From the NCBI GenBank assembly GCA_964606065.1, contig CAZSEX010000024.1:1-30947 (forward strand): DNA of 30,947 nt, given 5' to 3'. This DNA is from JAFGHJ01 sp964606065 (GTDB taxonomy: Bacteria; Hydrothermota; UBA3072). Position 1 is the stretch's first letter, and each line of letters starts with the position of its first letter. The notes under the pieces are model-generated. The model was not told where the DNA came from. It made no database searches and was given only the letters and a program-made list of their open reading frames with translations. A program made the position numbers and the translations under genes. Shown one piece after another: positions 1 to 8,171 of this stretch.

Positions 1-3000
1 AAAGATAACAGTCGGAACGCCAGCTTGTCGGCCAGAATTTGAATCCGCCGTCGGAGTTTTGCATCAATAGAATTTTTCTGATGTTTGCTTCTATAACTTT
101 GTCCACCGGTTTCACGGCTTCGAGTTCGAATCCGTACTTATCGGATAGAAATTTAAGCTGTACGAGCGCCAGAAGTCTGCTTGAGGTTTGTTCCAGACAT
201 CCGTAGGGGTATTCCACAAGGTATTTGGCGCCTTCTCCGATATTGGTCAGGGCTGTACTGGAGAGAGTTACCTGTAAACCCCCCATATCTTTTCTTACGC
301 TTTTGTCGACTTTCATCGCCTGTTCCGCTTTTTCTTTTGTTTCTCCGACAGCTACCACAGTTTCGGTGGCAAGTAATTCTTGGACCCTGAGAGTCGTTTG
401 AACCGCATCAGATTCTCTTATCTCTTTTCCGTCGAAGGTTCCGGTAAAATACGCTGTGAATTTTAATGTGGATTCTCCTTTAAGAGCGGCTTCGAATGGG
501 AATAGTATGGTTTTCGATTGTCCCGATTTGATGGAGGTTTCCTTTATCTTTTCTGAATTTTCCTCGAAAATTATGGGCTCACCTGAGAGTTCGGCTGATA
601 CCTTTACTGTTCCTTCTCCTTCGGTCGCGTTGGTAATAGCGACTCCCGAATTGAATTTATCACCTATTCTGGCGAATCTGGGAAGAACGGGACGAAGAAC
701 GAAAGGCTGGGTGGCAACTACTTTCTCGTCCTTATAACCGAACAAATCGTTTTCTCCCACCGAAACAACCATTATTCTCCAGGTTGTCAGGTTGTCGGGT
801 AGTTTAAAACTGAAACTCGCCTGTCCGTTTTTATCGGTTACCAGATGCGGATTATAGTAAGCCAATTTCAAAAACTTCTTTCTTACCATCGGTCCGCCTA
901 CCATTCTTTCGGCTCCTCCGCCGTAACCGTAACCCTTCTGCAGCAATTCTTCTTTTGTTATTATGAATGGGCGATTATCTGTGAGCCTCGCGGAAAGACC
1001 TCTATGCGCGTATACGATTTTTACAAGGTCGGGTGGAGTGTATCCGGTTAATGAAAGCACCGCCTCATCTACGATCATAACCGTTAGTTCGCTTCTATGT
1101 CCTTTTTTATCCGTCCGTCTTACTTTAATATCCACATCTAATTCTTCCGCGGGTCTGAGTTTCTTACTCGATGTATTAATTTCCACCTGCAGATATTTGT
1201 CCGATATAGAGGTTTTAAATCCCTGGAAACCGATTTTTTCCATGTGTTTTCCTGTTTCCTCTTCCACGGGAACAATCGGGTCTCCCAGTCTGTAAAGGAC
1301 GGCTCCCACGTACGCGTTCGGCAGCATTTCTTCGGTTACCTCAAAATTGTATGTGAACCCGCCGCCTTTTATATCTTTTGAATCTTTAAAAAATATTTTT
1401 TCTCTGCAAACGGTTATAAAAAGTTCCGCTTCGGGAAAAGGCGATTTAATGAAAGCCTTTGCCGTGTCTCCGACTTTGTATTCTTCCTTATCCATTATGA
1501 TTTCTAATTTGTCTTCTCCTGTTTCTTCCCATGGAACATAACTCTCTCCGGCGACCCATACCGAAGCCGCGGCGCCGGTACCGCTGTTTGGATTATTTGT
1601 CAGCTCGGCAAGAATAAAATATGAACCCGCTTTATCAGGGAAAAAGTTAATTTCTTTCGGTACGCTTGCACTCAATATTTCCTTTGTGACGACCACTTTT
1701 TTTACCATCGTATTTTCGACTCTGAATTTTCCTTCGGGTGTTTTCGTTTTAACCGAATGATACTCTTTTTTTATCAAATTAACCGTTACCGGTATTCCTG
1801 TTAAGGCTTCTCCCTCGGGAGAGGATACGATAACAGACGCTTTTAAATTATCTTTTGCCGCGATTATCCAGTCGTCGAGTTTTACGCCTATAAGTTTTTT
1901 ATCGGGAAGCACAGTAATACTTTTGTTCGCGGATGAGGTTTGTCTTGAAACGTCTGTAACTTCAACATCGCATAGATAAGTCATATTATATGGAACATCA
2001 TCCCTTTGAAGGGAGATGGTTTTGGACGCTTTACCTGTTTCGTCGAGCTCGATGGTTTCGCGCAGGTAACTGCCGCTTATAGAAGACTTTTCTTCCTGCA
2101 GGTATGAGGGAATGCCGAATGAAAATCCTTCCCAGCCTTCCGGTCTGAAATAACTTCTTCTGCGAGTTATATTAAGGGACGAAGAAGCTTTCGACATGGG
2201 CGCGCCGAAGTAATAATTTCCTTCCCAGGAAATTTTAAACGATTCTCCCGGCGTTACTATTTTTTTATCGATATCCATTTTGACTTCGAATTCAGGAACC
2301 CGGAATTCAGCCAATCTGAAATTGCCGTAGAATCTTAGATTATGTCTCGTGTTTTCTGCCGTAACATTGTAATACCCGAGAGGCTGCCCTTCTTTTGTTG
2401 GTATTTCAAGATCGAAAGTGCCGAATTCGTTTACGCTTACTTTCCCAACCTGTTTTTCTCCGCCGTGGGGATCCCGAAGTTTGATTTCGAAAGGCAGACC
2501 TTTTCCCGTCAGCAGTTTTCCGTAAAGTAGATATCTTACTACCCCTTTTAATCTGACGGTATCTCCCGGACGGTAAAGATTTTGATCGGAGAATATCGTT
2601 CCTCTGCATAGAGGACGTTCCGCTTCCCAGTCTGAACTAATGCCGAAATTCCAGAGAGAAGGGTTGCCTCCTCTTTCCGTGTGAATGAATGTCCAGTCGT
2701 CGTCTTTTTCCGCCACTATTAATAGGGTCGGAGGTTCCGCGAAACCGAATCTTTCCTGATCGTATAAAATATCGTCGGGGTCCGCTTCCGGGGGATAAAG
2801 TTCATTTAATATCTTGTTACTTATTCTTCTTTTTGTGCATTTCTGCATCTGTGAGGTTGAAAGAGTAAGTATTCCTTCGGAATCGGTTATTCCTTCAAAA
2901 CAGGGAGAGATCCTGTTAATATTTTTGTCTGTAATAAGGTCCCATATTTTCTCCAGTCTGGGAAGGTCATCTTCTCTGTAAATTTTAATTTTTGCTTTGC

Positions 3001-4687
3001 CGATCGACTTTCCGTCGGTGAGCCGGTTTAATTTTATTATGCCTCCGGTGGGGTGTAACTGGGTGTATATTCCGATGTTTGTTCGGAGCATTAAACCGTT
3101 AAAACTTATAGGATTGCGGTAACATTTTACATGGGGAGAGGTGAATTTATAAGCTACCGCGCCGAAATTCCCGCCCCGTAGATGATGGCTAAGATCGTAG
3201 TAGGCTTTGCCTACCCCTGCTTCATTTAATTTAATATCCTGACGCAGTTCTTTCGTTTTTAGATTGTCGATTAAATCATCTATCGAGTGGTAATAGTTTA
3301 ATCTTTCTCTGACCAGGATATCTTTTGGCTCTAACCCCTGAATAATATAAAAAGCTTTATTTATATTAACCGTTTTTATTCCGAGTTCAGGTTCTATGTT
3401 CGGTGTTATAATTTGATAGCCGCTTGGTCCCCACATTTTCGGAGTCAATTCTCCGGTAGTAAAAGAAATTTGTTGAGGATTTTCTAATTTCTGTCCGTAA
3501 ATATCCGTCAGTCGCTCTTTTAAATTAACTCTATACTCGATGTTTGGTTCCAACAAATGATTTTCAAAACCAAAGGAATATCCCTGGCAACCTGAATATC
3601 TGCTTAATAAGTTTTCTTCACCTTCGGGAAAAACAGAAACATTTTTTATTACGCTTTCCCAATCAGGATTATTGGTAAAAGCTACATAAGGGATTGTTGT
3701 AATTTTATATCCACATCCGCCGCAGAAACCACTTCCGGTGAATCGAAACGGAGGATAAGTTCTAAAAGTAGAGAGATATTCCCTTTTCGTTGGACGGTTT
3801 CCTCTTTTAGTCATTAACCCCGAATTAATTAAAACTGAATAACGGGTATCTTTTTTTAATTCTCTTCTCGGTTTTAATATGTAAGTGTAATTCAATCGAT
3901 ACATCCCGATGTCCTGTTCATCTTTCGGGTTTTTTTCATATTCAAGAAATTCGTAACACACTTTTCTTTTTGTTTCGGTTTCGTAAAATTCTATTTTACT
4001 TTGCAAGGATTTTAAGTTTAAAGAGATATTACTCGTTATACGCACTTCCTGGTCGAGTTTAACGTGATGTGAGCCGGCTGTCGGATATATTCTTATTTGA
4101 GGCAATGGAGTGTAAAATTCCCAGAAAAAATCTTCCGCAAGAATATTTCCGGCTATATCCTGTATTCCTTTCTTAACTGTTACGGTATAATGCGTAGCCA
4201 TGGGAAGGCTGTGTTCGGATTCGAATACCACACCCGCAGTTCCGAGAATCCTGAAATTCCCATCAATGGGAGGTTCGAGATTAAAGTGATTCAGGATAGA
4301 ATCTCGTATTTCGTCGCTGAGAGTAGTCAGGGGGATAATAGGATTATTGAAATTTATACTTATCTGGACCTGCCCGCGGGATTTTCCTGTTGGACCGTAG
4401 TTTGTTATTTTAAGTTCATCGGATGTTACGAATTGGGTTGGTTGAGTTTCATATTCATATTGATACGCGCTCTCATATGTATCTTTTCCTATACGTGTTT
4501 TATCTTTTTTTATTTGCGGGTAAAGTAAGAGGAAAATTAAAATTATTCCAGTTGTAATAATTGATGGAACCCATACTTTTTTTTGTTTAATTTTCTCCAA
4601 AATCTTTTTTTTATCTATTTTTGTTTTTGAACTTTTTTTGGATTTTTTTGTCGATTTTTTAGAACTTTTTTTATCATTTTTTTTCAT
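1..4687 (-). CDS. Bacterial alpha-2-macroglobulin, membrane-anchored, thioester-containing (3' end beyond window)
   Basis: Large open frame read on the minus strand for about 1562 residues with no stop, leaving the window at its left edge. I chose the ATG at 4685-4687 because AGGAGG lies just upstream. The N-terminus is a Lys/Ser-rich tail of about 45 residues followed by one hydrophobic segment (WVPSIITTGIILIFLLLY), so the protein looks anchored in the inner membrane with the bulk in the periplasm. A macroglobulin signature NLYRPGDTV lies near residue 700 and the A2M-domain signature LPDNLTTWR near 1290. The thioester motif YGCLEQ is intact, with Cys about 1497 (codon 197-199). Members of this family trap proteases that cleave their bait region and are thought to guard the periplasm. 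E. coli YfhM, about 1650 residues, is a lipoprotein; this one has no lipobox. A CGGC pair near residue 320 is unexplained. A pbpC partner, common beside such genes, would lie outside the window. Confidence 0.93.
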   Translation of the reverse strand, partial: MKKNDKKSSKKSTKKSKKSSKTKIDKKKILEKIKQKKVWVPSIITTGIILIFLLLYPQIKKDKTRIGKDTYESAYQYEYETQPTQFVTSDELKITNYGPTGKSRGQVQISINFNNPIIPLTTLSDEIRDSILNHFNLEPPIDGNFRILGTAGVVFESEHSLPMATHYTVTVKKGIQDIAGNILAEDFFWEFYTPLPQIRIYPTAGSHHVKLDQEVRITSNISLNLKSLQSKIEFYETETKRKVCYEFLEYEKNPKDEQDIGMYRLNYTYILKPRRELKKDTRYSVLINSGLMTKRGNRPTKREYLSTFRTYPPFRFTGSGFCGGCGYKITTIPYVAFTNNPDWESVIKNVSVFPEGEENLLSRYSGCQGYSFGFENHLLEPNIEYRVNLKERLTDIYGQKLENPQQISFTTGELTPKMWGPSGYQIITPNIEPELGIKTVNINKAFYIIQGLEPKDILVRERLNYYHSIDDLIDNLKTKELRQDIKLNEAGVGKAYYDLSHHLRGGNFGAVAYKFTSPHVKCYRNPISFNGLMLRTNIGIYTQLHPTGGIIKLNRLTDGKSIGKAKIKIYREDDLPRLEKIWDLITDKNINRISPCFEGITDSEGILTLSTSQMQKCTKRRISNKILNELYPPEADPDDILYDQERFGFAEPPTLLIVAEKDDDWTFIHTERGGNPSLWNFGISSDWEAERPLCRGTIFSDQNLYRPGDTVRLKGVVRYLLYGKLLTGKGLPFEIKLRDPHGGEKQVGKVSVNEFGTFDLEIPTKEGQPLGYYNVTAENTRHNLRFYGNFRLAEFRVPEFEVKMDIDKKIVTPGESFKISWEGNYYFGAPMSKASSSLNITRRRSYFRPEGWEGFSFGIPSYLQEEKSSISGSYLRETIELDETGKASKTISLQRDDVPYNMTYLCDVEVTDVSRQTSSANKSITVLPDKKLIGVKLDDWIIAAKDNLKASVIVSSPEGEALTGIPVTVNLIKKEYHSVKTKTPEGKFRVENTMVKKVVVTKEILSASVPKEINFFPDKAGSYFILAELTNNPNSGTGAAASVWVAGESYVPWEETGEDKLEIIMDKEEYKVGDTAKAFIKSPFPEAELFITVCREKIFFKDSKDIKGGGFTYNFEVTEEMLPNAYVGAVLYRLGDPIVPVEEETGKHMEKIGFQGFKTSISDKYLQVEINTSSKKLRPAEELDVDIKVRRTDKKGHRSELTVMIVDEAVLSLTGYTPPDLVKIVYAHRGLSARLTDNRPFIITKEELLQKGYGYGGGAERMVGGPMVRKKFLKLAYYNPHLVTDKNGQASFSFKLPDNLTTWRIMVVSVGENDLFGYKDEKVVATQPFVLRPVLPRFARIGDKFNSGVAITNATEGEGTVKVSAELSGEPIIFEENSEKIKETSIKSGQSKTILFPFEAALKGESTLKFTAYFTGTFDGKEIRESDAVQTTLRVQELLATETVVAVGETKEKAEQAMKVDKSVRKDMGGLQVTLSSTALTNIGEGAKYLVEYPYGCLEQTSSRLLALVQLKFLSDKYGFELEAVKPVDKVIEANIRKILLMQNSDGGFKFWPTSWRSDCYL

Positions 4688-4769
4688 TTACAACCTCCTT
4701 AAAATTTATTACGATTATGAGTAATGGTATTGTTCTAAAGTCAAATATTTTTTAAGTTTTACGATATTT

Positions 4770-4798
4770 AATATATTGAAACCGAACTTATATGTCAA
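4770..4798 (-). promoter_or_regulatory. Sigma70-like promoter of the macroglobulin gene
   Basis: Read on the minus strand: TTGACA (4793-4798), a 17-base spacer, then TATATT (4770-4775). The predicted start of transcription leaves a leader of about 75 bases that ends in the AGGAGG ribosome site of the macroglobulin gene. Confidence 0.75.
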
Positions 4799-4799
4799 G

Positions 4800-5100
4800 A
4801 TTATTTCTTTTGGTTTTTTTGCCACTAAGGCGCCAGGACACGAGGAACAACTGATTTTTAACCACGAAATACACGAAACACACTAAAACCCACCACCCTC
4901 ATTTTGAGTTTACTTTTAAAAAAACGAAAAAAACAGAAAAATTTACTGCAGTAAGATACGAACAACAACAATATAATCTTGTGATAATCTCGTGAAATCT
5001 TGTGGTTAAATTTTGGGTTGGGTGTTGGGTCTAGAAAAATATTACTTTATTCTCTCCGTGTCTCCGTGGGCTCTGTGTGAGAATAATTTTTTTGGGGATG
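4800..5100. repeat. Degenerate dispersed-repeat tract between the macroglobulin gene and hypA
   Basis: Tandem-like degenerate phrases such as GCCACTAAGGCGCCAGGAC, ACCACGAAATACACGAAACA, GTGATAATCTCGTG and CTCCGTGTCTCCGTGGGCTC, ending in TGTGTGAGAATAATTTTTTT. The same phrases recur in most long gaps of this window in both orientations. No open frame here resembles a protein. Confidence 0.7.
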
Positions 5101-5111
5101 AGTGGTGTGTC

Positions 5112-5139
5112 TTGACTTTCGTTTTAATCAATTTATACT
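5112..5139 (+). promoter_or_regulatory. Sigma70-like promoter of hypA
   Basis: TTGACT (5112-5117), a 16-base spacer, then TATACT (5134-5139). It predicts a leader of about 20 bases containing the AAGGAG ribosome site of hypA. Confidence 0.65.
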
Positions 5140-5167
5140 CACCTTAATTAAAAAAGGAGTATATGTT

Positions 5168-5575
5168 TTGCATGAATGGGCTTTGGCTGAATCGGTTGTT
5201 AATACCGTTTTAAAATATAAAAAGGAAAAGAATCTTTTAAAAGTCAATAAAGTGCTTGTAAAAATAGGGAAATTGCAGCAAATAGAACTCGATATATTTA
5301 ATTCAGCTCTGAATGATATTTCAAGTTTGAAAAATATTGAAGGGGAATTTGTTGTGGAAGAAGATGATGTTTCTTTTAAATGCAGAATTTGCGGGAAAGA
5401 GTGGAATTTTGAAGAAGGAGTCGGCGATTTAAATGAAGAGACTTCCGAGTATGTTCATTTTGTTCCCGATGTAATACGGGTTTATTCCAGGTGTCCACGG
5501 TGCGGGAGCAGGGATTTTGAAATTTTAAAAGGACGGGGTGTGTGGATTGAGTATATTGAAGGAGAGAGTTTATAA
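5168..5575 (+). CDS. hypA: HypA, nickel metallochaperone for [NiFe]-hydrogenase maturation, archaeal-type
   Basis: HypA delivers nickel to the hydrogenase large subunit together with HypB. I place the start at TTG 5168-5170: this gives the N-terminus M-H-E-W-A-L-A-E required for nickel binding (His2), and AAGGAG lies 8 bases upstream; longer versions run back through the promoter. The protein is 135 residues. Two zinc-binding CxxC pairs are present (C72/C75 in CRIC, C109/C112 in CPRC), separated by a long insertion ending VHFVPDVIRVYSR. That insertion and the tail ILKGRGVWIEYIEG are features I associate with Thermococcales HypA (about 139 residues) and not with the roughly 115-residue enterobacterial form. 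The next gene is the matching ATPase-type HypB. No hydrogenase structural genes lie in the window. Confidence 0.93.
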   Translation: MHEWALAESVVNTVLKYKKEKNLLKVNKVLVKIGKLQQIELDIFNSALNDISSLKNIEGEFVVEEDDVSFKCRICGKEWNFEEGVGDLNEETSEYVHFVPDVIRVYSRCPRCGSRDFEILKGRGVWIEYIEGESL

Positions 5576-5625
5576 ATGCAAACGGCAGTCGCCAATTCAC
5601 AATTGATTTTTGTTTATGTTTTTAG

Positions 5626-5782
5626 TTCAAGGTTACCACTCCGAAAAACCACAGTCAGTTTCCCCTGCGAGGAAACTGCTGCTTGGCTCTCAACCTCGCT
5701 CCTTTTGGCTTTGCCAAAAGACCGTGCCCGCTCGGTTTCCGAGACATTTTTCTTGAGTGATAACCTCTCACTAGATTCAAGG
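5626..5782 (+). other. Hairpin-rich non-coding element between hypA and hypB
   Basis: The block is bounded by a long-range inverted pair GGTTACCACTC (5631-5641) and GAGTGATAACC (5755-5765), one mismatch. Inside are three perfect hairpins: CAGTTTCC/GGAAACTG (5656-5663 and 5671-5678, 7-base loop), CTTTTGGC/GCCAAAAG (5702-5709 and 5713-5720, 3-base loop), CTCGG/CCGAG (5731-5735 and 5739-5743, 3-base loop). TTCAAGG occurs at both ends (5626-5632 and 5776-5782). A 71-codon open frame starts just after hypA and crosses the hairpins but does not look like a protein. It could be a structured leader for hypB or a foldback mobile element. Confidence 0.6.
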
Positions 5783-5796
5783 AGAAGTTAATATCT

Positions 5797-6528
5797 ATGG
5801 ATCCGAGATTAAATGTAATAGATGAAAGATTATCCGGGGTTAAAAGAATTATTGCCGTTTCGGGGGGTAAAGGAGGGGTAGGGAAGAGTTCTGTTTCTTC
5901 CATGTTAGCTTTAGTACTCGCCGATATGAGGAAAGAGGTAGGTCTTCTGGATCTTGATTTAAGTGGTCCGACCGACCATTTAATTCTCGGAATAAAAAAT
6001 GTTTTTCCGGAAGAAGAGAAGGGTATTATTCCTCCAGAAGTAAACGGAATTAATTTTATGTCCATTATTTATTTTACGGGTAAAAATCCTTTGCCTTTTA
6101 GAGGGGAAGATTATTCTAACGCCATTGTTGAACTTCTGGCTATAACCAGGTGGGATAATTTAGATTATTTGATTATCGATATGCCTCCCGGAATTAACGA
6201 TGTAGCTCTGGATGTAATAAAGCTAATAAAAAAGATTGAATTTATTATGGTCGGCAATCAATCAAAGTTGACTCTGGAAACTCTTAAAAAAATTATATCC
6301 ATGAGTAAGGAATCAGGCAAGAAAATTCTCGGTATTATCGATAATATGGGAGTTACCGGAAACATTGAGAAAGAAAATAGCTTTGCGTTTCTCGGCTCTC
6401 CTGTTTTGGGGAAAATAAGTTATGATAGGGAGTATGAATCTTCTCTGGGGTACATAGATAAACTCTTGAAAACACAATTTGCGGAGGATTTAAGGGACAT
6501 AATTTCTAATAATCCTGGAATTTTTTAA
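5797..6528 (+). CDS. Mrp/MinD-type ATPase acting as HypB (hydrogenase nickel insertion)
   Basis: P-loop ATPase of 243 residues in the Mrp/MinD group. The deviant Walker A GGKGGVGKSS is at residues 23-32 with the signature Lys25, switch I LLDLDLSGPTDH at about 50-61, and Walker B LIIDMPPG at 125-132. The N-terminus MDPRLNVIDERL, the GPTDH switch and its position right after an archaeal-type hypA point to the ATPase-type HypB described for Thermococcus kodakarensis, which forms a complex with HypA and raises its nickel affinity. It is unrelated to the GTPase HypB of most bacteria and lacks the latter's N-terminal His/Cys metal site. An Fe-S cluster carrier (Mrp/ApbC) is the main alternative, but the C-terminal CxxC of that family is absent. 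GGAG lies 12 bases before the ATG. Confidence 0.85.
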   Translation: MDPRLNVIDERLSGVKRIIAVSGGKGGVGKSSVSSMLALVLADMRKEVGLLDLDLSGPTDHLILGIKNVFPEEEKGIIPPEVNGINFMSIIYFTGKNPLPFRGEDYSNAIVELLAITRWDNLDYLIIDMPPGINDVALDVIKLIKKIEFIMVGNQSKLTLETLKKIISMSKESGKKILGIIDNMGVTGNIEKENSFAFLGSPVLGKISYDREYESSLGYIDKLLKTQFAEDLRDIISNNPGIF

Positions 6529-6825
6529 AATAATAGCACGCAGATTTACAGGATTTGATGTGATATGGGTTTTAAATAACAAAAATTTATTTTTTATCAG
6601 TGTTTATCTGCGTGAATCATTGGTTAATCCTTTTTTTTATCTGGGGCGTGGAGGCTCTGTAGTACTGCCGGTCAACTTTTTGTTTTTTTTAGCAATATTG
6701 GTGTGTGGGGATAGGTTCAAACAACAATTTTTTCTCTGCGACCTTTGCGTCTTTGCGGTGAATATTAGCGGTTTTACCGCGCCGGGAAATCTGTGGTTAT
6801 ATATTTTTTCTTTTTGCTTATGGGC
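6529..6825. repeat. Dispersed-repeat tract with an uninterrupted copy of a compound repeat
   Basis: The gap after hypB begins with degenerate phrases (CACGCAGATTTACAGGATT, GTGTTTATCTGCGTGAATCA). From 6654 to 6760 comes a compound unit: GTAGTACTGCCGGTCAAC, a T-rich stretch, GGTGTGTGGGGATAGGTTC, then CTCTGCGACCTTTGCG. The same unit is found reverse-complemented at 15161-15433, where it is split by an insert of about 160 bases. The 89-codon open frame across this tract is repeat translated by chance. Confidence 0.7.
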
Positions 6826-6853
6826 TTGACTTATTTTATAACACTGGTAATTT
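6826..6853 (+). promoter_or_regulatory. Extended -10 promoter placed for a leaderless mRNA
   Basis: TTGACT (6826-6831), a 16-base spacer ending in TGG, then TAATTT (6848-6853); the TG one base upstream makes an extended -10. The ATG at 6860 begins exactly six bases after the hexamer, where transcription should start, and there is no ribosome-binding site. Confidence 0.6.
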
Positions 6854-6859
6854 TTATAT

Positions 6860-8071
6860 ATGTTATTGATAATTATTGCAAGTTTGCTTATTCCAATGGA
6901 CGAGGCACAAACCGACCATTTAAAAGCCTACGGTCTTACTTACTGGATTTTAGAAGAGGGGTTTAATGCGGAATGGCTTCTTAATTACAGGGGAGGAAGT
7001 TTTCTTCTTCCCGGTCTTGAGGGTATAAAAAACGAAGCCGATAAAAGGGGTGTCGTTTCCTTCTCTTTAAGTAAAGATCAGGTAAACGATATTTATGCGA
7101 TTATAGAGAGAGAAAATATGGAAAGAGTAAAATTGGAAAAAGCGCCCAGAGTGGCGGTTTATATACCCGAAACTGAAGGACCCTGGGATGACGCTGTTTC
7201 GCTCGCTCTTGAATACGCCGAAGTTCCTTACGACAGAATCTGGGATGACGATATTCTTACAGGAGCCTTGACCGATTATGACTGGTTGCATCTGCATCAT
7301 GAGGACTTTACCGGGCAGTACGGTAAATTTTACCGGAATTACGCGCATGCTGAGTGGTACAGAGAAGTTGTTGATATTAATGAAAGAAAAGCTCAAAGTC
7401 TTGGTTACTCAAAAGTATGGCAGATGAAACATAATGTTGCGCGTCATATAAAAGGCTTTGTGTACGGAGGAGGTTTTCTTTTTGCCATGTGTTCCGCTCC
7501 CATAACATTAGATATTGCGCTCGCGTACTATGGAGTTGATATCGTTCCTTCACAGATTGACGGAGATGGAATAGATCGGAATTATAAGAGAAAAGCGAAT
7601 TTTAACAAAACGTTTTTTTTAGAGGATATAAATCTTATAACTTCCCTTAACATTTATGAGCATTCGGATGTCGATATAACTCATTTTGCTTTAAGGAGAG
7701 GAAAAGGCAGTTATTTTTTTCTTCGAACCTTCGCTCCAAAAAGAGATATAATCCCAGCGATTTTAACACAGAATCACGCTGAAAGAGTGGAAGAATTTCT
7801 TGGTCAGGATACTGGTTTCAACAGAGATAAGTTAAAATCGAATATAATTATTTTAGCCGATGTTCCCAACACCAGGGAAGTCAGGTATGTTTATGGCGAG
7901 TGCGGCAAGGGTAGTTTTTCTTTTTTGGGAGGGCACGACCCGGAAGATTACGCTCATCTTGTGGGAGACCCGCCTACTTACCTTGAGTTTCATAAGCATT
8001 CCCCCGGTTATCGTTTGATATTGAACAACTTATTGCTGCCTGCCGTAAAGAAGAAAAAACTTAAAACGTGA
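6860..8071 (+). CDS. Conserved protein of the so-called 'asparagine synthetase B' family, function unknown
   Basis: A 403-residue protein. I recognise the family from Bacteroidetes genomes, where it carries the label asparagine synthetase B, but I see no AsnB features: no N-terminal nucleophile Cys2 and no SGGLDS-type PP-loop. Conserved-looking blocks are LIPMDEAQTDHLKAYG (10-25), WLLNYRGGSFLLP (39-51), YDWLHLHHEDFTGQYGKF (140-157), GGGFLFAMCSAP (203-214) and GGHDPEDYAHLVGDPPTY near the C-terminus. The turn around Cys211 and the later GGH loosely recall class I glutamine-amidotransferase-like folds; that is inference. The first 11 residues are hydrophobic, possibly a short signal peptide. No Shine-Dalgarno site; the start coincides with the predicted transcription start. 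It stands as a single-gene unit between repeats. Confidence 0.8.
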   Translation: MLLIIIASLLIPMDEAQTDHLKAYGLTYWILEEGFNAEWLLNYRGGSFLLPGLEGIKNEADKRGVVSFSLSKDQVNDIYAIIERENMERVKLEKAPRVAVYIPETEGPWDDAVSLALEYAEVPYDRIWDDDILTGALTDYDWLHLHHEDFTGQYGKFYRNYAHAEWYREVVDINERKAQSLGYSKVWQMKHNVARHIKGFVYGGGFLFAMCSAPITLDIALAYYGVDIVPSQIDGDGIDRNYKRKANFNKTFFLEDINLITSLNIYEHSDVDITHFALRRGKGSYFFLRTFAPKRDIIPAILTQNHAERVEEFLGQDTGFNRDKLKSNIIILADVPNTREVRYVYGECGKGSFSFLGGHDPEDYAHLVGDPPTYLEFHKHSPGYRLILNNLLLPAVKKKKLKT

Positions 8072-8171
8072 AAAAAGGATTTAGGATTTTGGATTTAGGG
8101 TTTGGCAAAAAAACAAAAATAAAAACTTTGTGTTCTCCGTGTCTCTGTATGGAAATTTGTTTTTGTTGAAA

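Noticed and set aside
120..135. GAGTTCGAATCCG resembling a tRNA T-loop
   Set aside because: It lies inside the macroglobulin coding sequence and there is no acceptor stem, D-arm or anticodon arm around it.
4097..4528. 143-codon plus-strand open frame
   Set aside because: It is antisense to the N-terminal part of the macroglobulin gene, and its translation has no protein-like composition or ribosome site.
5576..5791. 71-codon frame directly after hypA
   Set aside because: It runs through three perfect DNA hairpins and has no Shine-Dalgarno site or recognisable family; it ends just before hypB by chance.
6560..6829. 89-codon frame between hypB and the next gene
   Set aside because: It is dispersed repeat read through; the same repeat at 15161-15433 is broken and not open.
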